Of a stretch of 64,000 bases of DNA, positions 21,570 through 32,645 are shown piece by piece. Where the stretch lies: the NCBI RefSeq assembly GCF_000149955.1, contig NC_030995.1, positions 1,550,001-1,614,000 of the forward strand, given 5' to 3'. Within the stretch, counting starts at the first letter, position 1, and each line of letters opens with the position of its first letter. A program made the translations under genes and the position numbers. This stretch comes from Fusarium oxysporum f. sp. lycopersici 4287. Lineage: Eukaryota; Ascomycota; Sordariomycetes; Hypocreales; Nectriaceae. Under the pieces are notes generated by a model that searched no databases, had not been told where the DNA came from, and saw nothing but the letters and a program-made list of their open reading frames with translations.

Positions 21570-22196
21570 ATGCCGAATACACCACCTCCAGCGCTATTAC
21601 CCCCACCAGAAGGCATATTTAGGACCTTTGAAGATTTGATGGCTTCCGTCCAGCGCGTTGCGAAGGACCAGGGCTACGGAATTGTCAAGCTGCGCGCTTC
21701 AAACTACCGCGACGGAAAACCTACCCGTTACGATCTCGTTTGCGACCGCGGTGGTGTCAAGTACAACAGCACTGCTAAGAAGCGCAACCCTTCGACACGC
21801 AAAATTGATTGTCCCTTTCGCGCCAAGGCCGTTTGCGAAGTTCAGCTCGGAAACCAATGGCGTTTTGCTATCCAAGAGGGACGCCATAACCATGAGCCAC
21901 GAGCTCCCTCTGGCACGCCTGGTCAGGAGAACGCGCCGCTGGCTACATCGATCCGATCTTTCACTAATAAGCTCGACCGCCTGAACCACGACATGGCCCA
22001 GGGTCTAATGCGCATCGAGCAGCGCCTTGATAACATCGAGAAGCGCATGGACAGTCTTGAAGCCCGAGCTGGAGGCGGCTACGAACCACGCTTCCAGGCT
22101 ATTGAACAAAGACTCCAGGGAATGGAAGGTCCTCGCATGGATGGGATGGGTATGGACGATGTCGAAACACGTCTTCTAGCCTCGACGGTAATGTAG
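21570..22196 (+). CDS. FAR1/WRKY-GCM1-type DNA-binding protein
   Basis: The first ATG of the open frame is at 21570 (the frame upstream opens with TTG), giving 208 residues. A zinc-binding domain of the FAR1 kind spans about residues 15-115: FEDLMASVQRVAKDQGYGIV, LVCDRGG, KIDCPFRA and the terminal GRHNHEP, that is C...C...HxH spacing. A heptad-rich coiled coil follows (RIEQRLDNIEKRMDSLEA), then a second short one, and a Gly/Met/Asp tail. FAR1 domains come from Mutator-type transposases, but no transposase core is present here, so it is likely a domesticated DNA-binding factor that dimerises through the coiled coil. After the TAG at 2194-2196 of this kilobase (22194) the same frame stays open for 18 codons (ETGQIDADARHLAMDDHQ), which reads like protein. 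Targets are unknown. Confidence 0.75.
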   Translation: MPNTPPPALLPPPEGIFRTFEDLMASVQRVAKDQGYGIVKLRASNYRDGKPTRYDLVCDRGGVKYNSTAKKRNPSTRKIDCPFRAKAVCEVQLGNQWRFAIQEGRHNHEPRAPSGTPGQENAPLATSIRSFTNKLDRLNHDMAQGLMRIEQRLDNIEKRMDSLEARAGGGYEPRFQAIEQRLQGMEGPRMDGMGMDDVETRLLASTVM

Positions 22197-24800
22197 GAAA
22201 CTGGCCAGATAGATGCGGACGCGCGGCATCTCGCCATGGACGATCACCAGTGAGTATCAACATACCTGGTGGATCTGTCGGGAAACATCAACGCCTACAA
22301 TGGCGACGGAGTTCATATCAACAAAAGTGGTTCACAGCGAAGTGACTTGTGAAAGTCATGCGGTCGTTGGTGGTTCTCAAGGATTTTTGCTAATGACAAA
22401 GTACGAACTGTTCAGGGCGTTTAGGGAAAGGAGCCTACAAAGTTGAGGGCTATGTGAGATTACTACTACCCTTCATGAGGTTGCGCGCATGGGATTGATT
22501 CGTTTGTTCTGTTCTTTTCGTCTTGTTACCCTTTTGTCTCTATTTCTTGGTACGAGAGGACGGCTTTCTTATTGTTGATCGAGATATAAAGTCTAGTGTG
22601 TATATTAACAAGTTGGCAATTAGCCGCGTGATGTTTGACAGACTACTATTCACCATCGTATCAACCATTGTCGACATGTTTTTTTTTGTTGCCCGTTTTG
22701 CCCTGTGCTCCGACTTGATCTACAATAGATGTTGCTATCCGTCTCAAGCTTGGTCATGTCTCGAAATGCTCACTGACCAGGGCCACCGAGCTTGGGCCCT
22801 CTTCAACGCACGTTTCCATGTGGTATTCCCCTTGTCGACATGGCCATTGACGCCTCGCACACTGTACGATGGGTACGTGCCCATGTTCGTCGAGGCAAAC
22901 AACGTTTTCTGGTAAACTCTAGATCACACCAGCCCCACGCCTTGGACAGATCTGTCTGCGACGACGATGCTGTTGCTTTTCGTGACATTTCTTGGGCCTG
23001 AGCTTACCAAGGCGGTTGAGTACATCTTGATGCGTGTTGATTGTGGTGTTAGTAAGGAGGTGTTGGTTTAGTGCTGGGGCTTGAACGTTGTGGACACAGG
23101 CACAAGAAGTATCGGATGCATAGCGGAAGAATCAAGATCCAAGCAAGATCCAGGGGGATTACGATCGCCTTTGTTCTTTGAGGCTGGATTGCATATCCCT
23201 TGGTCTGAGTTATTTTTGTATTCAACGATGAGCAGTTGACTGGTTGAGTTTGATGATTTTGTTATAGGCTACCTATAGAACATGGAGAGGCGAGATTTTC
23301 TTACCAACAATTACTTGCTATCTTTCAACAGATCGCGGCATCATTTCGACCAAAACATGGCAATCGTGCAGGCATATCCACCAACAACAGATCCGAGGAA
23401 TTGACAATGCAGTTAGTACTTAATTGAGTTAGTAGCAATGCATCGACCATGCAATCGCCTTATGAGAACTTCAGTTGAATCTGAAGCCTGATGTCAAATG
23501 AGACCTCTGTTTCCAAGAGCTGTCCTCATTCGTCATCATGAAACACTGGATGATAAGTCAGAGATTTCAGAAATGGCGCTTGACCACCGTAACTGATGGA
23601 AACATACGTATGGCACCATAGTACAAACAGCTGATGCTTAGTCGACGGGTGCCGCCTCAAACGCTGACAGACAACGAGTGAGCAAACGACACTAGATCCC
23701 CAGCAGTTGTGCAAGGCGCCTGACCGTTGGTTGATACTTACGGCTGAGAAACCTCAGGTCTGCCGAAAAAACTGCAGAATTCAAGCTGAAAAATATCTGT
23801 GGACAATTCTAAGACATACATGCACATGTAAATGGAATTGGTAGCCTCCAAACGCCCGCCAAGTTACGTAGTCAAGTTGGCCAAAAGTTGATCAAGGCAG
23901 AGGTGAAGGTAATCTGCTATTGACTGTGCATTTTTACACCCGGAGATGTTCGGAATTGCAGGTATCCGTGGATCTGTTGACACCCGTCCTATGTCTTCGA
24001 GGAGACTATCCGCACATAACAAGGCCTTGTTAGGGATGCAGGCTTATGAGATACGGCGGCTGCATGCATTCTGCCGCGTGCGTGGCCAGATCCGCGGCGA
24101 CTGAATTGGCAAGGGCCAGCACGTTGTGAGAGTGACAGATCCTAGTTATTTGTGCACACAAGAACGCAGCCGGCATGTCTTGTGTCACCTGGAGGCGCCG
24201 GTGGAGTCCTCATAGGAGTAAAGCCCCGGCGTTGACGATAAAGATGAGCTTTGGATGACATCTCGAGTTTTACTTTGTGATAGTTTGGCCAGTGAGAGCG
24301 GCAACAGACTTATTCTCACATATGCTTGGTGGGTTTCATTATGAATTTCGAACGTTATTACACAGGCTTAAAGGGATCATCAGACAGGGGCTGGTATATG
24401 GTTGCTTTTGTCAACACGGGTCGAGTACTGCACTTGGCCGTGTTGGGGAAGTTGGACTCAAAATCGAGCCCTGTTGACTTGCAACTCAGTTGCGTACTCG
24501 TGTTGTTTGCTGAGAGGGCCAGGGGCTGGCAAGTCCTGCAATTTGGGCTGCTAGAACTATCTGGCTGACTCTTTATGAGGCCAAAATGCGCCGGGAAGCA
24601 CCACAGAGATATATGAGAACTTACTGGAAGAGCAAACCAGAAGAGTCCAAGATTCATATGATCTTGTAACAATGGCTATTTTAATCGTCAAATGCCTACT
24701 TGTCTAAACTACGTCTACATCATGAACAATATATAAACAGGGATGAGTTACCATATAGTGGTTTGCAGCTCTACCGGAGGCTGCCTCGAATTCCTACGCC
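22197..24800. other. intergenic region, 2.6 kb
   Basis: The first 400-500 bases are T-rich and look like the 3' untranslated region of the FAR1-like gene. Open frames at 22,523-22,915 and 24,277-24,568 have no recognisable motif and unremarkable composition. I see no gene, RNA or element in the rest. Confidence 0.4.
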
Positions 24801-26577
24801 TCACTTAGAAGAGGTGCAAGTTCCGAAGCCACTCTGGCAGCCAGTGCCACAGTATGCGCTCGTCTTACCACTAGATACGTTGTTAGATAAAAGATAGTAA
24901 TGGGGTGATAGAAAGAACTTACCAGTTTCCACCCTTGGAGCAGCAGTCTCCGTATGTAGAGCCCTTGCAAGTCTGGTGATACTTGTCACCGCAAAGACCA
25001 TTGGCCGAGACAATGAGAGCACTTTCAGTAGTCCACTTGTTGCACTTTCCAAAGTCGATTTGACAACCGCCGTCACAGTATCCGGATGTTGAGCCGCTGT
25101 AGAAGAAATAGTTGGTCAGTGGTTTGCCTGCTAGGGGTTAGGGTTGAAAACTCACCAGAAGCTGTTGTAGGAGCAGCAGTCTCCCCACTTGGATCCGGTG
25201 CACTTTGTGCCGCCATTCTTAGCACCGCATGTGCCATCCTTGGTAGCGGCAGTAGGAGAGGGAGCTGTTGAGCATATCAGTACTTGCTTTCTTATAGCTA
25301 TTTGGGTTCAACATAAAGCTCCGAAACAGCGGAGTGATACCACATGCTCAAAGAAACTCTGTGATACACCGGGGCATATCTCGATGAAGTATATCGTGCA
25401 GGCGAAAGTACTTACAAGGAGTGGCGCTGTATACAGGCACTGAAGGCTGGAAGTTAGGATCAGTAACGTACCAGTTCTCACGGGCATCTCAAGACACTCT
25501 CCGACGGGGACGGCTCTATATCCCCTATCCTTGATTGTCTTGATCATGAAAGCAGTTAGGTTGTAAGCAGTTTGCTCCTGAACATCGTGGCTCAGCTCGA
25601 TGTAAGCATTGGCCTTAGCATTAGTAGAAACGCCGTTAGAGAAGGTGTTCTTGCTAGTCTGTATCTTGTCAGGGGTGTTGTTCTCGAAATCCTTGGTATC
25701 AAGGTTCCAGTTAATAACATGATACCCAAGCTTGGTCGCATAGTCAAGGCAGCCGGAGACTCGGTTGCAGGTTCCGTACGGGGGACGGAGGTACTTGGGG
25801 AAGAACCCGAAGATATTGCGGAAGGCCATCTCGTTGTAGATTATCTGCTGCTGACGGACCTCGTCAGTTGAGGCAGTGAGATCCTGGTGCGACCAGGTGT
25901 GCGAGGCGAGCTGATGACCTTCGGAGTACATCCTGCGGAGGATCTTGGGCCAGCCTGTGGTTTCATCATCGATCTGGCCCTTGCCGAGGTTAGTACCAGT
26001 GATGAAGAATGTAGCCTTGATGTTGTTCTGCTTGAGAACGTCCAAGACTTGGTCGGTGTACTTGTAAGGGCCGTCATCGAAGGTCAGGGCGAAAGTTCCA
26101 GGAGTAGTGCAGTTGGTAATATATACGTCTAGGTCTGGTCAGGTTGGTGTTTCAAGCAGTGACGCTTAGATACTTACTATAGGGGACCTTGCCAGTGGTT
26201 GATCTGGGAATGTTTGCTGTGGTATCACCTTTAGGCTTCTTGCTGAACAGGAGTTAGGTCAGGCGTCCAAGTACAGATCGGAAACAGACATACCTTCCAT
26301 CACAGTTGCCGTTGCTATAGTCCATTTGGCATTGTGGCGAAGAGCAATAAGGCGAAGTGGTGCCACAGTAGCCAGCGGCAGAGCAACATTGTCCTTTGGG
26401 ACAAGAGCCAATATCCTTTCCACAAGAGGCTCGCTTCTCGAGTCCTTCAGACTGAGCTGAAGCATGCTCATGACGAGCAGCGATGTTGAACTCGGCTCCT
26501 TTGCGTCTGACCATAAAGTCATGTGCGAAGACAATGCTTGGCAGAGCAGCCAGTGACAGGAGAGTGAGAGACTTCAT
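24801..26577 (-). CDS. chitin deacetylase with CBM18 modules; one-base frameshift
   Basis: Six exons: 26294-26577, 26178-26242, 25416-26128, 25156-25264, 24923-25096 and 24801-24870. A signal peptide (residues 1-18) and a Lys-Arg site near 48 precede an N-terminal chitin-binding CBM18 (CGKDIGSCPKGQCCS). The NodB deacetylase domain has TFALTFDDGP, HTWSH, RPPYGTC and IELSHD motifs. It is followed by a Pro/Thr linker and two C-terminal CBM18 modules (GDCCSYNSFC, GDCCSKGGNC). It should remove acetyl groups from extracellular or wall chitin to give chitosan. The summed exons total 1415 bases, one short of a whole number of codons. The frame breaks just after VPVGECL at about 25,487-25,492, while downstream ENWYVTDPNFQ and both CBMs are intact in the other frame. 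This is either a real disabling deletion or an assembly error. Confidence 0.85.
25484..25494 (-). other. frameshift site in chitin deacetylase
   Basis: On the minus strand the sequence CTTGAGATGCC joins the ECL frame to the DARENWY frame only if one base is added. No GT-AG intron fits in the few bases available. The motif order ECLG(D)..ENWY in this family places the missing base inside this stretch. Confidence 0.7.
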
Positions 26578-27581
26578 TATGAAACACTAACAATTATCCA
26601 ACGAATCCTTTTGTGCTGAAGAGATAAAGGCTCAGGATCGACACAAAAGTGCACCAGAGCTCTTAGATATAAGTAAGTTATATCCCTGACGAATCTTTTA
26701 TTTTAGACTATTGAGTATTTTAAATCCTTGATGCCCGCCAGACATCTTCAGGACTGTTCCCGATCCGACCAACAGGCCTTGATGACGAGACCGGCGTTAT
26801 GGATGTTTTCTTTTGTGGATAACAAAGATAAACCATTGACGCAAAGTTCTTTTTTAGTTTTGTTGAGTCCTATTTTCAGCTCCAATAACAATGACGAGGC
26901 GCTGCTGGCGTTGACGCTTCTTCTGGTAAAGACTCTCAGTGAGTCATGCAATGATCAAAGAAAGGATCGACTATACAATTGCTGATTGACTATTGGAGAA
27001 AGAAGATATAGTACAATGACAAGAGTGAGCGAATTTGGTCACTCTGCGTCATGTGAGGATCCCAAACTTGGAATGCTATACACCATCAACAATTGATTGT
27101 GCCAAACAGGATTACCATACTTGGAAATGTTTAGCTCATGGCGTCTTACACCACCCCTTGTTCCTAGCAGTAGCCGCACTTTACCAGGTGAGGTACGCGA
27201 TCGACACGTTTTCAGAGGAGCTTCTGGGCCGCCGCTCCCGATTCTAGCGTGGTGGTTCCAGCCTTTGAACCATATAAATTTAAACGCCAGTCTTTCAGGT
27301 GGTGGGTGGGGAGCTGACGATCGCGCTTTGATGTAGTTGACGACGTTGAAAGAGGCGGTTTGGGGAATTTACAGGGGTGTCTTTGTTAGACTCGAGGCTC
27401 AAGCAGTTGATAGATCTGAGGATATACACGTGGGTGTGCATGTTACGTTACGTTACATACATCTTGAATGCTATCTATGCACCCATACTTTAGGCTTAAT
27501 CAAGATTAGGATTAACATTTAGAAGTTTCAAGTCTATCGTATTGTGGCTTTGGCGTTCAACTACTGCAAACTATAACCGAA
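26578..27581. promoter_or_regulatory. chitin deacetylase upstream region
   Basis: This 1-kb stretch lies between the deacetylase start and the end of the GT2 gene, both on the minus strand. It contains a three-fold GTTAC repeat near 27,447-27,460 and a TATAAATTTAAA stretch near 27,274. No gene was recognised. It must hold the deacetylase promoter; no specific binding site can be named. Confidence 0.4.
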
Positions 27582-29996
27582 CTACCGGTGTTGAGCAATT
27601 GGCGGCACGTATACTACAGTCGGCCTCCGGACTGTTACTCCCGCTGCAGTCTCATCAACTTGGTTACTTCTGCTATTCAGCTGTGGTGAGGCTGAGCCAC
27701 TGCCAGAGTCCTCTAGTCTTTGCTTTTCCTGGACCTGGTCGTCAGGGGTTTCAGCGATGACCTTCCTAGTCTTGCCCCAGCCAAAGCTATCCATGTTAAA
27801 AACAGCAAATACTATGACTGCAATATTCAAAAATGGTCCGAGAACAACGAATATGAAAAGGCCGAAAAGATACTGAAATCTTTCCAGCATCGACTGAGGG
27901 AGCCAGACAGCCATGATGACGTAGTAGATGAGTGGTACGATCATAATGCCTGCAAAGGCCATGATGATCCACCACGGCTGATGCATAAAAGCAACGATCA
28001 TGCATCCGATAGAAGCAATTACAAAGACATTGAGACACCAAGTAAGGACATTAGAAAACGCAAGAATTCGTTCCCACCATTGGCAATGTCTTGCTGTTGT
28101 CAACAACAAATCGTTGCTTGTAGCTCCAAGTGTCCACCGGCGGCGTTGGGACAAGAAAACACTCCAAGAATGAGGCACATCCGTGTACGCTCGAGCTCTC
28201 AGAGCCTGTCGAGTTTGCGCCTCTGGGAATGTTGTAAGAAGCTGACAGATATGATTTCTGTCTTCAGAAGCGGTGGCTCGGATGCGTGTGATTATGCCAT
28301 CAAGCGGTCTAGGATAATATCCAAACAGCTCAACAAGGACCTTGTCACCGCAAGTCATGTCGCAGATTTTTAGCAGCTGACAACATCCTGGCAGGCATGA
28401 GACCTTTTTCGTGGCAATGGATTGATGCAGTCGTCTCAAGCCTTGAGCAATGGTGTATTCGGCATTCTGATAGATTGACCACAGATTCCAATTGCCGTCC
28501 TTGAAATCGACCGCAACATAGCCACAGACGCCCACAGTATTTGGGTATTTTGATTCTTTGAGCAGCTCTGAAATGCAGACCTTGTCAAAAATGGTGTCTG
28601 CATCCATGCCAATCAAATGGTCCACTTGATTGACCTTGACTTCTTGTGTAAGCCAGTCAGTCATTGAGAGCAGAAATTGCGAAGAAAATATGGTCGTGGG
28701 GTTGGTGCTTCTGATGTTGAATTTGTACAAAAACGAGCGGATAACAATGAGGCTATCGCGTTTCCCCTGATTTTGCTCTTTGACAATGCAGTAGAATGGG
28801 ACGCCCTTATAGTAACCCCATGAGATCTCGACATCCATGGCTTGACCATCCCAGGCTCTATAAGCTCTGGCGATCTTCTCACGGTGGAGTTGCTCGACAA
28901 AAATGTCTTCATTGAGGTACTGGGCTGTCGTTTTCTCCATTCCAGGGCCGCGGACACGGCCGTCGCAAATGACCATGATACCCCTCTTGTGGTTGTCAAT
29001 GCCAACTTGATCAACCAGGGAATCTAGAGATTTGGTGCATTCCTCCAGGGTTTCATTGTAACAAGGCATGACCATTATGAGATCTTCAAGGTGATCGGGC
29101 TCAATTATCTTCTCAGCAAAGATGAGATTCTTGAGAGTAAAACAGATGATGGAGGCAATCATGATGCAGTTGAGAACAAGGGGGAATGAGATGAATGGGA
29201 TGTAGACATAGTAATAGCGAGGCCACCACCAGGAGGCGAAGATAAACATAAAACTTCATGATGTCAGAATTGTCTTTATCTTGTCGAGGAGTGTTGAGAA
29301 ACTTACTTGACAGAAATCAGAAACGCAGTCATGATGTGCTTTTGCCGAGTGACTTTCCTCTGACCATACTTCCTCAGGTACTCATCCAAGTTCTGAGACT
29401 CAGAGTCAATCTCAACCTTGGGAGCAGGAGCGGCATTGCCCTTCAGGATTGAGTTGCGGGGAGAGGTTTGAGTGGCAGTCGCAGTGTAGTCAACGGCCTG
29501 GACCGAGAAATTTTCAACGCTATACACCGACCCGCTATCCCGTCGTCGAGCTACTGGGTTCAGGTAGCCTTGGACGAGGAACGATGAGGTCTCTTTGGTG
29601 AGAAGACTCTCCAAGAGAAGGGCTGCTTGGCTTAGTGGGAAGGTTGGACGAGGATTGGGAGATGGATGCCTGGGCAAAGGAAGACTTGTATGAGAGGGAG
29701 GAAGTGAACAATGAGGGGCCAATGCTTTCGTCAGACGATCTTGCGTCGTCTTGACTAGTTCTCTCCAGGATATCTCCCAGAGATGCATCATGGAAGTGAC
29801 CATCATTGTCTTTGAGAACATATTTGTTGTTTGAACTCTTGATAAAGAACGAGTGGAGGGGGTGACAGCTCTTTTCCTGATGGGTTGGGCTTCTCCAGGA
29901 GTTACTCTGTTGCATGTTAGCAAGGCCCTACTAATGAGAGAGTTAACTTACAGCCCTCTTAGCAGTATCAGCTTCTGAAACATGCAAATTCGCCAT
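27582..29996 (-). CDS. membrane GT2 chitin-synthase-like glycosyltransferase
   Basis: Proposed exons 29952-29996, 29737-29906, 29307-29669 and 27582-29253 give 749 residues in frame. It is a processive family-2 glycosyltransferase of the chitin/hyaluronan synthase group, expected in the plasma membrane and using a UDP-sugar. The first 200 residues are disordered and Ser-rich. Two membrane helices (FMFIFASWWWPRYYYVYI onward) precede the catalytic domain, which has VMPCYNE, VICDGR, GMDADT, the ASEDR acid and the product-channel motif QRRRWTLGAT. About five C-terminal helices follow, ending at FGWGKTRKV. QRRRW followed by TLGAT differs from the common chitin synthase classes I-VI. The 67-nt intron at 29670-29736 is inferred: its acceptor (CTTCCTTTGCCCAG) is good, its donor GTCTGA is poor, and without it the N-terminal and catalytic frames do not join. 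Confidence 0.85.
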
Positions 29997-32645
29997 GTTA
30001 TTGGTAGTACAAGCAGACAATGGTTCTCGAAACGGATGAAGAAGAAGTTAGAGCAGATAGCAAGGAGCAGACAACTTCTACATCAAGAGATGAGTTATAC
30101 TGAGACTTAAGCTTGAAGTAAGCATCATTACTCGATCTTTCACCCCTATCATAGAAAAACACTTCTTTCTCTTCCTCGATCGAGCTCCATGCTGCCCGGT
30201 CTGCCAACTTCTCACCGTCAACTCTGACACGATCACGAGCTCAGACATCTTCCACTGACGTCGATCACCTCCACGCGTGAATCAAAATTTTCTCTTCATA
30301 ATCGCTCAAAGGAGATTATTCTGTGTTTTGACCCCTATCACCAGGTCCAAACGGGGCTTCGTCTTACACTGAGCGGGTTGTCCGAAGTTGATCGCGATGA
30401 TGATCATGACCAGATTAGAAAACCCGCTACTAAGTAATTCGAAACGCAAACTAAAGAAGATTAGTTTGATAATCAGGCAAACGTTCCTTTACCGTCGAAA
30501 CTGGTGTTGACTCTCATGCCACCAACGTCACGCCGTCAGGTGGAGGGCCGTTTTAGTCTCTCGCAGGCCAAGACGCGAGACTATCTGCTCCACCGATCGA
30601 GGAACCAGCTCGATCGGATTGGCAAAGTTTTGCAACGTCCGGCAGTTGAGAGAAACTTTTTAACGGTTCTCTGAAACCAGATATCTGGGTTACCTGGAAT
30701 GCGGTAAGTCTTCTAGTGAGATTCCATGTTGGAATGTGGAAGTCAGGTCTTACAAGTAAAGTCTCTTATAATTGCTGGTTACTCGTTATTGTATCAATGT
30801 TCTTCATTTATATCGTATGCATAATATCTAAGCTAAGTTCGTGTCGCTTGACAGCTTATGACAGCTTGCCTGAGCCCATCACCTTCTACCAAGGCTTGTA
30901 GTGCCCACCACTTCCCTCATTAGCCATGCACCCATGGGATCGTTGGAGGCAAACCAACACTCTCTAGCCGATTATTCAGCTCTCTACAACTTTCAACTTA
31001 TTTAGGAACTCCCGTTGAGCTTGTCCACTCGCCTGAATTAGCTAGTCCTTGTCTTTAGGCCTCCCAAGTTGTGAAAGAGGATGTGTTCCTCGCCGGATAG
31101 AGATTCTCCAGCCGTAATGAGAATGTTAATTTTTTGCCTAATGTAGATGACTAACTAGCTGCATGAGGCTATACGTAAGTTCCTGTTTCTTTTTTATACC
31201 ATGGAGACGTGAGCGGAACTTGGCGTGAGTCGTGAATATCGACAGTCATGAGCCAAACGCCATGAAAGCTCGGTAAGAAAGCTGGGAACCCAATCAAACA
31301 GTACGTCTACAGATCATAGACTAGATTTATTTGCATTATCTCGCCCATATGCTCTCATGAGGCGTCATCATGCTTAAATTTCTTGTTTATGGGTGGAGTC
31401 TCGGTGTTGAAGGGCCGGGTCAATGGCAAACAAGTTTTCCATGTGTCGATCCAGAGCAAAGACTTAAGCTTGTATAGCTTGAATTTTTAGGACTGTCTAG
31501 TCAGTCTTAGACGTATGGCTTTGACCTCGTACAGAAACACCATGGGATTGTGATTACGGAATTCGGGCTCGGCGTATCCACGCCTACCGCGGAGAGAAGC
31601 TCCGAAATACAGCAAACATCAATGACATAATGATGGACAAACCAGTCGATTATATGGGCTAAGAGCTGAATATTACAAATAGCATGGGTGTAAGATCACT
31701 GATATTCTAGACATGGCGATATTTCGGAGTGTCGTCCAGTGCTAGTTTCTTGTTCGCTATAGATATCTACCGTAGTGTCTTATTGCTCTCCGAAATTAGA
31801 CGGCGAAGAACGTTTCAATCCTATGAATCGAGTTCAACAAAGTGATCTTCTTGATATTCAATTAACATCGCGTGATCGTTAACACACATACCCTCGATTC
31901 GAGGTGCCTCAACACCATAAGGAGTGAACGATGATACTAACAAAGGTTAACTAACAAACAGCAAACAAAGTGGATGCGACTAATCTAGTCACGCTCTAAA
32001 ACATGCAACAGAGCTTACAGCCACTGATGCGCCAACATAAGGAAACCGCCTAAAACACCATTTTTCCAACGGTTCCCAGCTTTACCCCTCGGGAGGCGTC
32101 AGAATTGGCCCAATATAACCTCGTGTTGCCCTTGCAGAAGTCCCGCCAAGACCAACAGTTCCTGACGTAGCTTCCGTCGTTTATCTCCTTAGCTGAGACA
32201 CTTTACTATATCGGGGTGATCGACTTCTCAAGGCTCCTCATGGAAAAAGTCGACGTTGATTGGAATGCGGAGCCAGGAGATTGAATCCAAAGTCGGACGA
32301 TTTCGGTTAGTGCGCGCGATTGGATACCTTTAGTTCCTATGGATCAGCGTTGTGATTAGAAAATTGGTAGAAACGATAGAGGTAGTTTGTTTCATGAGAG
32401 TGATGATCTCATCGTGGAAACACCGTTGAGAGAGGCGGTTCGCTTCGGTGTTGTTGTGAGATAGATGAGTGATCTTCGGGAACCAAGCACAAGCTAGGGA
32501 TCTTGAGCAATAGAGCTTGGAACATGGAAGTACAATGGCTGAGGTCATATAACCAGATGTCTCTTCACAGAATGTCGGTCAGTTACGTTCATGCTTTGAC
32601 TTATACCTCATTATTTACCATATCTTCTTTATCTGTTCAACAGCA
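29997..32645. promoter_or_regulatory. divergent promoter region inside the polysaccharide cluster
   Basis: A 2.65-kb region separates the GT2 gene (-) and the nucleotide-sugar dehydrogenase (+), which are transcribed away from each other, so it can serve both promoters. I found no protein-coding frame with a recognisable domain, and no inverted-repeat element. Its size would accommodate a lost gene, but no remnant is recognisable. The last 60 bases before 32,646 are pyrimidine-rich leader. Confidence 0.45.

Noticed and set aside
22523..22915. 130-residue open frame after the FAR1-like gene
   Set aside because: T-rich, no motif, located in a probable 3' untranslated region.
25308..25480. Reading the deacetylase straight through to the stop at 25308
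   Set aside because: That tail has no family similarity, whereas the other frame gives ENWY and two intact CBM18 modules downstream.
27720..28373. Plus-strand 217-residue open frame in the GT2 gene
   Set aside because: Antisense to the conserved GT2 catalytic domain.
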